DNA of 23,714 bases from assembly GCA_964423785.1 (NCBI GenBank), contig CAYRGZ010000023.1:1-23714 (forward strand). The letters are read 5' to 3'. Below the pieces are notes generated by a model. That model was not told where the DNA came from. It saw only the letters and a list, made by a program, of their open reading frames with translations, and searched no databases. The translations under genes and the position numbers were made by a program. Shown here in pieces: positions 7,208 through 14,102 of the stretch (within the stretch, counting starts at the first letter, position 1; each line of letters starts with the position of its first letter). The stretch comes from S012-135 sp964423785. GTDB lineage: Bacteria; Desulfobacterota; Desulfobulbia; Desulfobulbales; S012-135.

Positions 7208-8115
7208 TGCGACACCGTCTGTCGATAGATCTCCGTGCTCAGGGTAGAATCATTGTCCCGCCGTGTCACTTCCAGAAAAAATTGCCGATCCCGGCCGAGA
7301 GTACGATTGAGCCGCCAGGTAAAGGAAAGGTTGGTATCGGTCCGCTGCCGGCCGTCACCACGCCGTCGGAACTCGTCCCGCTGGAGGGCGGCACCGACGA
7401 CGATTTCGGTGGCATCGGTCGGCGTCCAGACCAGGGAAAACGCCCCACCCCGCCGAAGATACGATTCGCGGACCAGGGAAGAATCGTTCGTTGCATACTC
7501 CATGACCAAAGAGGACTGCAACACCGGGGTCAAAAACAGGGTGGCGGCCACTTCGGTCCGACGGTGGTCGTCGTCCCGACCCGGCACCGGTAACCGGAAA
7601 CCGCGGCCCTGGCCCAGCACCGGCTGGAGGTTACGATATTGCCGCCGGCTCCAGCTCTGCGTCGCGGCCAGGGTCAGCCGGCCGGAGGTCAGCCATTCCA
7701 CGGAAACGGCCGCCAGTATTTCGTCGTGTTCCTCCTCGGGCAACATGTCGTCCCGGTACGCCGTGGTCTCGGCCGTGATTGCCGGCTGCAACCGATCCTG
7801 AAACAGCGACGCGTACAGGGTGGCGCCTGCCGTCAGCCGGCCGGTATCGGGCAGGCGGAAATAGTCCCGGTACTGGGCAGCGACATACCATTCCACTGCC
7901 AAGGACTCGGCCGACGGCGGCACGACATGCTGCAACGCCAGGCCATAGGCGGCGAAGGCCGATCCCTGCGGGGTCGCGGCCAGCGGCGCGTTGTCATCGT
8001 AGCCGGTCGCCAGATCCACGACTGCAGAAAATCCCGCCGCGTTTGACGGTGCAACACAGAAACCACAAATCAGGAGGCCGATGCCAAGGAGGAAACACAT
8101 CACGCTTCCGACCAT
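7183..8115 (-). CDS. Outer-membrane beta-barrel protein
   Basis: About 310 residues with a signal peptide ending near PSNAAG, then repeated amphipathic strands and the mature N-terminal motif LATGYDDNAPL that is common in beta-barrel proteins of delta-proteobacteria. The last residues LSWYF give the C-terminal aromatic signature recognised by the BAM machinery. The open frame reaches a GTG at 8160, but that codon lies inside a transcription terminator, so I start at ATG 8115. ATG 8100, with GGAAG four bases upstream, is also possible. The barrel probably has a dozen or more strands. Its function, pore or structural, is not evident. It heads the overlapping set that ends in a two-component system. 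Confidence 0.8.
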   Translation of the reverse strand: MVGSVMCFLLGIGLLICGFCVAPSNAAGFSAVVDLATGYDDNAPLAATPQGSAFAAYGLALQHVVPPSAESLAVEWYVAAQYRDYFRLPDTGRLTAGATLYASLFQDRLQPAITAETTAYRDDMLPEEEHDEILAAVSVEWLTSGRLTLAATQSWSRRQYRNLQPVLGQGRGFRLPVPGRDDDHRRTEVAATLFLTPVLQSSLVMEYATNDSSLVRESYLRRGGAFSLVWTPTDATEIVVGAALQRDEFRRRGDGRQRTDTNLSFTWRLNRTLGRDRQFFLEVTRRDNDSTLSTEIYRQTVSQCGLSWYF

Positions 8116-8127
8116 AGTACACCGGCG

Positions 8128-8166
8128 TAAAAAAAGCGAGGGTGTCGGAGCGCCCGACACCCTCGC
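8128..8166 (-). terminator. Strong Rho-independent terminator
   Basis: A perfect 13-bp stem (8136-8148/8154-8166) with a five-base loop, followed on the minus strand by seven T (8129-8135). It sits 3' of the DUF1104-like gene and directly before the beta-barrel gene. Confidence 0.9.
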
Positions 8167-8211
8167 CCACAGAGAGGAACAGAGGATGAAAAAAACGTTG
8201 GTACACCACCT

Positions 8212-8235
8212 GAAAAAGCCACGACTGGCTTTTTC
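8212..8235. terminator. Hairpin with T-runs, second (bidirectional) terminator
   Basis: GAAAAAGCCA-CGAC-TGGCTTTTTC, a 10-bp perfect stem just after the DUF1104-like stop. The arms are the same as the fifth hairpin of the repeat at 75-235, so it may be a fragment of that element used as a terminator. Confidence 0.65.
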
Positions 8236-8243
8236 GTAACCTC

Positions 8244-8603
8244 TTACCGCCGGCCGCGTCCCATACCACGACCCATGCCACGGCCCATCCCCATGCTGCT
8301 GCCACTTCCCAGGCGCGATCTGGTGCCTTGGCGGATGCCGGTACCATCCCCGCTACCGGCGTTGGCCGGCCGGCCATACGACTGCCGTTCTTCCTGACTC
8401 ATGGTACTCACCCGCGACTGCCATTCCTGCCGGAACGCCTCCCGCTCCTCGGCCGGGGCATCACGCAGGGTGCCACGCATGGCCGCCAGTTCATCGGTGG
8501 ACATGCTGCTGTAATCGGTCTGGGACCAGGCCGGCGCCGCGGTGAGAGTGAGGCCGGCAAGCAAGGCTGTCGCACCAAGGGCTGCTTTGAATGACTTGAA
8601 CAT
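8244..8603 (-). CDS. Small secreted DUF1104-like protein with Gly-Met-Arg tail
   Basis: 119 residues. A signal peptide (about 1-28, ending APAWSQ) is followed by a helical segment with MSTDELAAMRG and MSQEERQSY spacing typical of DUF1104-type periplasmic proteins. The C-terminus contains three GMGR repeats and ends in RGRR, a low-complexity basic tail that may bind metal or polyanion. The ATG at 8603 has AAAGGAGG at ideal spacing. It stands alone between the psrB terminator and its own terminators. Upstream lies a partial sigma-54 promoter and a palindrome, which may connect it to the nearby NtrC-type regulator. Function unknown. Confidence 0.8.
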   Translation of the reverse strand: MFKSFKAALGATALLAGLTLTAAPAWSQTDYSSMSTDELAAMRGTLRDAPAEEREAFRQEWQSRVSTMSQEERQSYGRPANAGSGDGTGIRQGTRSRLGSGSSMGMGRGMGRGMGRGRR

Positions 8604-8685
8604 GTTGTACCTCCTTTAGGTAGTTGATACTTCTGGTTCGGCGCGATTCTCCGTGATGCGCCCGCATACGTTGCCTTCCTGTATC

Positions 8686-8702
8686 TTCACACAGCGTGCC
8701 AA
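8686..8702 (-). promoter_or_regulatory. Partial sigma-54 promoter upstream of DUF1104-like gene
   Basis: The minus strand has a perfect -24 box TTGGCACG, then four bases, then GTGAA where TTGCA is expected. The invariant -12 C is missing, so this is weak evidence. It lies about 85-100 nt before the ATG. Confidence 0.3.
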
Positions 8703-8763
8703 AACAACTTTTTTATAAATCCTGTATTATCAGTATGTTATACTTCTCGACGCATTACGAAAA

Positions 8764-8797
8764 TCGACAAACTCAGCCAGCGACGACAAAAATGTCG
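8764..8797. promoter_or_regulatory. Palindrome plus half-site, candidate regulator-binding region
   Basis: CGACA-AAAA-TGTCG at 8784-8797 is a perfect dyad, and TCGACA repeats a half-site at 8764-8769. It lies about 70-95 bp upstream of the partial sigma-54 promoter, a typical enhancer distance. Confidence 0.35.
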
Positions 8798-8811
8798 AAG
8801 CAGGGGCGTGC

Positions 8812-8842
8812 CAAAAAAAACGGCGCCCAACGGGGCGCCGTC
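8812..8842 (-). terminator. Rho-independent terminator of the psrB-type operon
   Basis: ACGGCGCCC-loop-GGGCGCCGT (8820-8828/8833-8841) followed by about eight T on the minus strand, 30 nt after the Fe-S subunit stop. Confidence 0.9.
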
Positions 8843-8871
8843 AACCGAGCAAACACGCAAGAAATCGCCGG

Positions 8872-9612
8872 TCAGCCACGCACGAGCCGATTCCCCCGCT
8901 CGAGGGAACGCCACAGGGTGGCGAACATGGTGCGGCGCAGGTTGGCCTCCGGCATCGAGGTGGGCGTGCAGGTCGTGGCCAAGAGGTGCAGATCGCGCTT
9001 GTTGCCGAAGTAGCGCACGTTGGGGCCGATCTTTACCGCCGCCGACTCCAGGCGGATGGCGCCCTTCTTGATATAGGCGGCGACCTCGGAGTTAGGATCG
9101 TTCACATCGCCGAAGATGCGCGCCCCTGCCAGGCAGGTCTGCACGCAGGCGGGTTGCAGCCCCACGGCCAGGCGCTCGACGCAGAAGGTGCACTTGTCCG
9201 CCTTGGGCTCATCCCCTTCCTCGTTCACATACCGCGCCCCGTAGGGACAGGCGTCGGCACAGGCGCCGCAGCCGAGACAACGCTCTTTGTCGATCAGCAC
9301 CGCGCCGTTGAAGGGATCCTTCCAGGTCGCCGCCACTTCCATGGTGACGGTCTTGCCGCTGTCCGGATCGGTGAAGGTCCGGGTGACCGGATCGGCCGGG
9401 CACACCGGCACGCAGGCCGGCTTGTCGCAGTGGTTACACAGTCCCGGATAGTAGGTGGCGGCGAGCCCGAAGGGGGTATTGGCCGGCCCCAGACGGCGCA
9501 CCCAGTTACGGCCCTGATCGACGGGCACGTCCCATTCCGCCTTGCAGGCGACGGCGCAGGCATGGCAGCCCACGCAACGATTCAGATCGATGATCATGGC
9601 ATATTGCTTCAC
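8872..9612 (-). CDS. Four-cluster Fe-S electron-transfer subunit (PsrB/PhsB/DmsB type)
   Basis: 246 residues with 16 cysteines in four ferredoxin-like groups: C13/16/19/23, C59/62/67/71, C112/115/118/122 and C141/144/156/160. This is the standard layout for the beta subunit of CISM molybdoenzymes, which passes electrons to or from the catalytic subunit. An insertion of about 35 residues lies between the second and third groups. The start is GTG at 9612 with AAGGAG upstream; no signal peptide is present, as expected for a subunit co-exported with the Tat-dependent alpha subunit. It is the last gene of the operon. Confidence 0.93.
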   Translation of the reverse strand: MKQYAMIIDLNRCVGCHACAVACKAEWDVPVDQGRNWVRRLGPANTPFGLAATYYPGLCNHCDKPACVPVCPADPVTRTFTDPDSGKTVTMEVAATWKDPFNGAVLIDKERCLGCGACADACPYGARYVNEEGDEPKADKCTFCVERLAVGLQPACVQTCLAGARIFGDVNDPNSEVAAYIKKGAIRLESAAVKIGPNVRYFGNKRDLHLLATTCTPTSMPEANLRRTMFATLWRSLERGNRLVRG

Positions 9613-9627
9613 GGCAGTTCTCCTTTT

Positions 9628-9656
9628 GATGGAACCGCAAAAAGTGCGATTCCATC
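9628..9656 (-). other. Intercistronic hairpin before the Fe-S subunit gene
   Basis: GATGGAACCGCA (9628-9639) and TGCGATTCCATC (9645-9656) pair over 12 bp with one G-U, loop of five. It lies just upstream of the AAGGAG site. There is no T-run, so mRNA stability or processing is more likely than termination. Confidence 0.55.
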
Positions 9657-9774
9657 GAGTTCAGCGTTTGTAACCAGTTGAAATATCGTGTCGAACCTGG
9701 ACCGACTACGAGTTATCACGGGTTCATCATCCTTTCAGCGACTCGATGACGATGCAAGCAAACGCGTCCGCCGA

Positions 9775-12021
9775 TCAGGCGGGAAACGACAACACCTTGC
9801 CGTCCTTGACGATCTTGACGAAGTTGACCCGCATGCCGGTGGCACCGGTCTCCTTGTCGATGGCGAAGCGGGTGATGAGACTCTGGTCGTCGATTCCCTG
9901 GTCGTGTGCCACCCGCAGTTCCGGGTTCATGCTTCCGTAGCCGTGGGCGAGGAAGACCGTATCCGGCCGGATGCCCGGTGTCACCTTGACCACCGTGCTG
10001 GTGCGGGACCGGACACCGTCCTGGTTGACCAGCATGATGCGGTCGCCGTCCTTGATGCCCATCTTGGCCGCCACCGTATCGTTGATCCACAGCGGGTTCT
10101 CGGGCATCTCGTTGTGCAGCCAGACGTTGTTCTGGGTGCGGTTGAAACTATGCACCGGCGACCGGCCGTAAACGAGGCGGGCGTAGCCGGCCGGCACGTC
10201 CTCGGGCGGGATGAAGGCCGGCGCGCCGGGAAAGTCGTTGTCGGCCACCTGTTCCGAGTACAGCTCGATCTTGCCGGAATCGGTGTCGAACTCGAATTCC
10301 CTCTTGCCGGCAGGCGCATAGGGAGAGACCCCGTCCTCGATGTAGATACCGTCCATCTGCCGCAACTTGGCGATCGACAGGCCGGCCACGGCCAGACGCC
10401 GCTCGACGTGCTCCTCGATGGACTGGACCGGGATCTTGTCGCCATGACCGAGCCGACGGGCCAGTTCGTTGATGATCCAGACCGAGTCCTTGCGCTCGAA
10501 CATCGGCTCGACCAAAGGCATGCGGGCGGCCACGAACCGTTTCGGCTTGTCGGCCGGATTCCACTGGGTTCCTTTCTTGATGTAGTCGTACCGCTCGAGA
10601 TAACTCTTTTCCGGCAACAGGATATCGGCGTACATGGTGATATCCGTGGGCATGATGTCGGTGACCAGGACGAAATCCACCTTTTTCAGGGCCGCGATGG
10701 TGCGCTCCTGGTTCGGGATCGTCTGAATGGGATTCTGGCCCCAGACCACCCATGCCTTGATGGGATACGGTTTGCCGGTAATGGTGGTCTCGCGGATGGC
10801 GTCGGTGGGGGTGCCGGGCGGATGGAACGGCCAGAAGGTGGAGAGATCGCAGTCCTCGGCAAAGACACCGTGCCCCCAGGGGGCCTTGCCGATCTTGATG
10901 TTCTTCGGCCGGATCAGGCCACCGGGCACGGCGTAGGCCCCCAAAATGGCGGTGAGGCAGGCCTGGGCCCGGGCCCGTTGAAAGTCGTTGCCGTACCAGG
11001 TGGTATGCCGGCCGGGATGCACGGCGACATTGGGGATCCCCGTGGCCAGCAGGTCGGCGACCTGGCGGATGGTCTTCTCCGGCACGTCGCAAATCTTGGC
11101 GGCCCACGCCGGGGTGGCATGGGCGATGGCCTTCTTGAACTCGTCGAAGCCGGTGCAATTCTTTTCGACGAATTCCTTGTCGTACCGGCCGGTGGTGATA
11201 AGCAGGTTCATGACCGCCAGCAAGAAGGCGGTATCGGTGCCCGGCTTGATGGGCACCCAGATGTCGGCCTTGGCGGCCGAGGCGGAGAACCGGGGGTCGA
11301 GCACGATGAGCTTGGCGCCGTTCTCAAGCCCCTTCAGGAACTGCTTCATATGACTGACGTGGATGTTCTCGCCGAGGTGGGTGCCCACCAGCAGAATGAC
11401 CTTGGCGTTGGCCATGTCCACGTGCTCGCCGGGCGCGAATCCAAAGGTGGTCAGGTAGGCCATGTCCCGAACGCCGCGGCACTGGTAGAAAGAGGCCTCG
11501 CTGATGTTCGGGGTGCCGGTGAACTCGAAATACTGCAAGGGATAGAAGGCGGAGGCGCCGTGGGGAAACAGGGCCACCGAATGGGGACCGTACTTCTTCT
11601 GGATCTTGCCGAGCCGCTTCGCCGTCTCCTCGAGCGCCTCGTCCCAGGAGATCCGTTTCCATTTCGGCTTGCCCCGCTCCCCGACATTCTTGAGCGGATA
11701 CTTCAGCCGATCGGGATCGTAGAGCAACTGGATACCGGCATTGCCGCGGGCACAGATCGAGGCGCCATTGTCGATGCTCTTCGGGTTGCCTTCGAGTTTG
11801 ACCAGGCGGCCGTTGCGCACCTTGCCGACGATCTGGCAGCGCCAGAAACACATCTCGCAGATGCCGCCCGTAACGGTCTTGGTGCCGGCAAAGCTTCCCG
11901 GCGGGGTATAGGGTTTTGGTTTGAAGGGAGTTTGGGCGTGGACCAGCCTGGCAAGCGGCAAGGCCGCCACGGCCGCAGATGCGGATTGCAAGAAGGTTCT
12001 GCGGGAAAGGCGTGTGGTCAT
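9775..12021 (-). CDS. Molybdopterin oxidoreductase catalytic subunit (PsrA/PhsA/SrdA-like)
   Basis: 748 residues. A Tat signal SRRTFLQSA (6-14) shows periplasmic export. An N-terminal 4Fe-4S site follows: C55, C58, C62, C90 in CEMCFWRC and SICARGNAG. The molybdenum ligand is probably C181 in SFYQCRGVRD. The VVWGQNP motif and the C-terminal molydopterin dinucleotide-binding domain are present. The length fits the polysulfide/thiosulfate/selenate/tetrathionate reductase branch of the DMSO-reductase family. The substrate cannot be fixed from sequence alone; arsenate reductase (ArrA) is a less likely alternative. The ATG at 12021 is chosen for its AGGAGG and because the Tat motif follows; it overlaps the chaperone stop as ATGA. 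A 162-nt gap with a hairpin precedes the beta subunit. No membrane anchor gene is nearby. Confidence 0.92.
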   Translation of the reverse strand: MTTRLSRRTFLQSASAAVAALPLARLVHAQTPFKPKPYTPPGSFAGTKTVTGGICEMCFWRCQIVGKVRNGRLVKLEGNPKSIDNGASICARGNAGIQLLYDPDRLKYPLKNVGERGKPKWKRISWDEALEETAKRLGKIQKKYGPHSVALFPHGASAFYPLQYFEFTGTPNISEASFYQCRGVRDMAYLTTFGFAPGEHVDMANAKVILLVGTHLGENIHVSHMKQFLKGLENGAKLIVLDPRFSASAAKADIWVPIKPGTDTAFLLAVMNLLITTGRYDKEFVEKNCTGFDEFKKAIAHATPAWAAKICDVPEKTIRQVADLLATGIPNVAVHPGRHTTWYGNDFQRARAQACLTAILGAYAVPGGLIRPKNIKIGKAPWGHGVFAEDCDLSTFWPFHPPGTPTDAIRETTITGKPYPIKAWVVWGQNPIQTIPNQERTIAALKKVDFVLVTDIMPTDITMYADILLPEKSYLERYDYIKKGTQWNPADKPKRFVAARMPLVEPMFERKDSVWIINELARRLGHGDKIPVQSIEEHVERRLAVAGLSIAKLRQMDGIYIEDGVSPYAPAGKREFEFDTDSGKIELYSEQVADNDFPGAPAFIPPEDVPAGYARLVYGRSPVHSFNRTQNNVWLHNEMPENPLWINDTVAAKMGIKDGDRIMLVNQDGVRSRTSTVVKVTPGIRPDTVFLAHGYGSMNPELRVAHDQGIDDQSLITRFAIDKETGATGMRVNFVKIVKDGKVLSFPA

Positions 12022-12545
12022 GCAATGTCCTCCTGTGTGAAAAAATCGATCAAGGATACGGCGGCCGGATAGTACGGCAGCCGCGCCTCGGTAATGACCT
12101 TTTCCCGAAACGTCCCGAACCAGGGTCGGAAGCAACCGGCCAGGAACTCCTCCTCCACCTGTTCATCATCACTTACAAGGGCGAGAAATTCCAGCTCGGT
12201 CACTAACCCGTCGGGGGGATCGGCACTGTCGCGGGGTTCGTAGCCATGCTGACGATAGAAGAGCAATGCCTGTTCGGCGGCGGTCCCCATGAGAAGACCG
12301 TCGAGATGGGCTGAGGCATAGGGCGGCGCCGGCACCGTTGGCACGGCGTTGATGAACAGGCGGGTGTGTTCGATCTGCAGCTGCTCGACAACGTCGTCCG
12401 CCTGCAACAAGTCGGCAAGTCCGTCCGGGACAGGCCGGCCGGTGAGATCCACAAGGGCGAGAAAGGCGCCGGCGAACTCGGCGGTGAACCAAGCCGCATC
12501 GGGATAGCGCATCGCCTGGGCAAGAAACCGATAGAAATCTTTCAT
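12018..12545 (-). CDS. TorD/DmsD-type molybdoenzyme chaperone
   Basis: 175 residues, all helical in character, with EHTRLFINAVPTVPAPPYAS, the conserved core of TorD-family proteins (E-x-x-R-L-F and a P-rich turn). These cytoplasmic chaperones bind the Tat signal of the catalytic subunit and hold it until the cofactor is inserted. It is the first gene of the operon and is translationally coupled to the catalytic subunit by an ATGA overlap. The ATG at 12545 has only a weak ribosome site, so moderate translation is expected. Confidence 0.88.
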   Translation of the reverse strand: MKDFYRFLAQAMRYPDAAWFTAEFAGAFLALVDLTGRPVPDGLADLLQADDVVEQLQIEHTRLFINAVPTVPAPPYASAHLDGLLMGTAAEQALLFYRQHGYEPRDSADPPDGLVTELEFLALVSDDEQVEEEFLAGCFRPWFGTFREKVITEARLPYYPAAVSLIDFFTQEDIA

Positions 12546-12589
12546 GAAATACTACCAATCCGCGGGAAAGGACGGCTTCATCATGTTTC

Positions 12590-12595
12590 AGTATA
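12590..12595 (-). promoter_or_regulatory. Extended -10 promoter candidate for the torD-psrAB-type operon
   Basis: The minus strand reads TGC-TATACT, an extended -10 hexamer, about 45 nt before the chaperone ATG. No good -35 is seen. Upstream is an AT-rich stretch (12649-12690). A regulator may be needed. Confidence 0.4.
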
Positions 12596-12761
12596 GCACC
12601 CCTTTTCGGTTTCAGAGTGCGACAAAATGCCACACCTTACCCAACCCACTGAAATCAAAAAGTAAATTATTTAATTAAAAACTAACAAACCGCTTGACAA
12701 GCACATTTTGCCCGACGCGGGGATGTCCCGCCGCATGCCGGCGGCTTGCCTGCCCCACCAC

Positions 12762-12794
12762 AAAAAAAGCGGCCAGTGGAGTACCGGCCGCTTT
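12762..12794 (-). terminator. Terminator of the cytochrome bd operon
   Basis: AAAGCGGCC (12766-12774) and GGCCGCTTT (12786-12794) form a 9-bp stem, followed by T7 on the minus strand, 30 nt after the small CydX-like gene. Confidence 0.9.
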
Positions 12795-12822
12795 CGAGAG
12801 GAGAGGGATCAACGGGCTGGGA

Positions 12823-12918
12823 TCAGTCGAGTTCGCCGATTTTGGCGAGCAGGATCTCGGCCCCCTTGAAGGAGAGCACCAACATGGCCAACCAGCCGAC
12901 GATCAAAACAAACTGCAT
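12823..12918 (-). CDS. 31-residue CydX-like single-helix peptide
   Basis: The frame from ATG 12918 to TGA 12823 encodes a 31-residue peptide: MQFVLIVGWLAMLVLSF, then KGAEILLAKIGELD. It has one transmembrane helix and an amphipathic acidic end. A strong GGAGG sits six bases upstream. It lies 37 nt after cydB and before the operon terminator, exactly where small cytochrome bd subunits (CydX/CydZ-type) are found. Sequence similarity to E. coli CydX is weak, so the name is by position and topology. It probably stabilises the haems in the oxidase. Confidence 0.75.
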   Translation of the reverse strand: MQFVLIVGWLAMLVLSFKGAEILLAKIGELD

Positions 12919-12955
12919 GGGACACCTCCGTGCAATGGGGTTGTTGCGGGCAACA

Positions 12956-14101
12956 TCAGTAGGCCATCTCGTCGCCGGCCTCGGCGGCCGACAGCTTGCG
13001 GCTGTCCATCTGGCGCCAGAAGTAGCTGATGTAGCCCAGCACGAACGGTACCGCCAGAGCGACGTAGGACATGGCGGTAAGGGTGTAGTGGCTGCTCGAC
13101 GCGTTATGGATGGTCAGGCTCGAGTTCAAATCGAAGCTGGAGGGATAGAAGGCGGTATCGTTGTAGCCGGCGATGCCGAAGACCGTGAGCCCGACGAACA
13201 CCGTGCCCAGCCCGGCAAACCAGATACCCTGGTCAGACCCCTTCCAGGCGGTGAGCACTACGCTCCAGATCACCAGGCCCAGGCCGGCGAGGAGCAAGAG
13301 CAGGAAATGGGGCATGGCGAGCAGGTTATGCAGGTACTTGCCCTTCTCGAGCACGACGTTGCCGGTGGCCGGGTCCACGGCGTAGCCTTCCATCACCAGT
13401 AGGCTGCCCAAGACAAAGAGCAGAAACGGCAGGCAACAGATGAAATTGACCAAGGTGGAGCGCCGCAGCCGGCCCTCCAGGACGGCCAAGCCCGGGTCGG
13501 AAGCGAAATCGATGTTGTTGAGCAGATACTGGGCCCCCAGCAGCCGGGCAACGAAGACCAGGAAGAGGCCGAGGCTGACGTTGAACGGGTTGGCGGCCGC
13601 CTCCAGGCCCCGGGCGGAATGGTGCCAGGTGACCGAATTGTACTCGTTGAGGGAGAAGGCGGAGCCGGTGAAAAAGGTCCCGACCGCCGTGCCGATGAGC
13701 AGGATGCCGACGCTGCCGTTCAGAAAGAGGAAGAACTCATAAACCGACGCCCCGAGCAGATTGTCCGGCTTCTTGTGGTACTCGTAACTCACCGCCTGGA
13801 CGATGAAGGTGAACAGAATCGAGATCCATACCCAGTAGGCGCCGCCGAAACTGGTGGCGTAAAAGAGCGGGAAGGCCGCGAACAGGGCGCCACCGAAAAG
13901 GACCAGGGTGGTGAAGGTGAGTTCCCACTTGCGGCCCAGGGAATTGATCACCATCCGCTTTTCGAGTTCGGTGTAGGTGGTGGTGAGCAGCAGGGTCTGG
14001 CCGCCGTTGACAAAGGTGAGGAAAAGGAAGAGGGAGCCCACCACCGAGACGATGAACCACCACAACGATTGCAGGGTCGCATGGTCGAGACTGCCAATCA
14101 T
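12956..14101 (-). CDS. cydB: Cytochrome bd quinol oxidase subunit II
   Basis: 381 residues, nine or so membrane helices, with LWWFIVSVVGSLFLFLTFVNGGQTLL at the N-terminus in place of the family's usual D-G-F-D-x-G pattern region, and the C-terminal YNDTAFYPSS and YTLTAMSYVALAVPFVLGY segments characteristic of CydB. It forms the CydAB core that reduces oxygen to water with electrons from quinol in the inner membrane. The ATG at 14101 follows the CydA stop by one base (TAACATG), so the two are coupled. In an anaerobe this enzyme usually protects against oxygen. Confidence 0.95.
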   Translation of the reverse strand: MIGSLDHATLQSLWWFIVSVVGSLFLFLTFVNGGQTLLLTTTYTELEKRMVINSLGRKWELTFTTLVLFGGALFAAFPLFYATSFGGAYWVWISILFTFIVQAVSYEYHKKPDNLLGASVYEFFLFLNGSVGILLIGTAVGTFFTGSAFSLNEYNSVTWHHSARGLEAAANPFNVSLGLFLVFVARLLGAQYLLNNIDFASDPGLAVLEGRLRRSTLVNFICCLPFLLFVLGSLLVMEGYAVDPATGNVVLEKGKYLHNLLAMPHFLLLLLAGLGLVIWSVVLTAWKGSDQGIWFAGLGTVFVGLTVFGIAGYNDTAFYPSSFDLNSSLTIHNASSSHYTLTAMSYVALAVPFVLGYISYFWRQMDSRKLSAAEAGDEMAY

Positions 14102-14102
14102 G

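Noticed and set aside
8116..8160. GTG start of the beta-barrel gene at 8160
   Set aside because: This codon lies in the stem of a strong terminator and precedes the signal peptide by many charged residues.
8799..8813. Second sigma-54-like site TGGCAC...TGCT
   Set aside because: GG and GC are nine bases apart rather than ten, and the site overlaps the psrB-type terminator T-tract.
9775..12021. Naming the molybdoenzyme ArrA (arsenate reductase)
   Set aside because: The cluster spacing alone does not separate ArrA from PsrA/PhsA/SrdA; length and the YQCRG region fit the latter group at least as well.
9688..12072. 794-residue plus-strand open frame
   Set aside because: Antisense to the catalytic subunit; composition is His/Gly/Asp-rich, with no domain. 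Similar shadows at 3807-5651 and 20933-23692 were rejected for the same reason.
12617..12636. Sigma-54-like site upstream of the chaperone gene
   Set aside because: Spacing between GG and GC is nine bases and the -12 box is poor.
12693..12703. GCTTGACAAGC dyad
   Set aside because: Only five-base arms, no promoter in register; likely chance.
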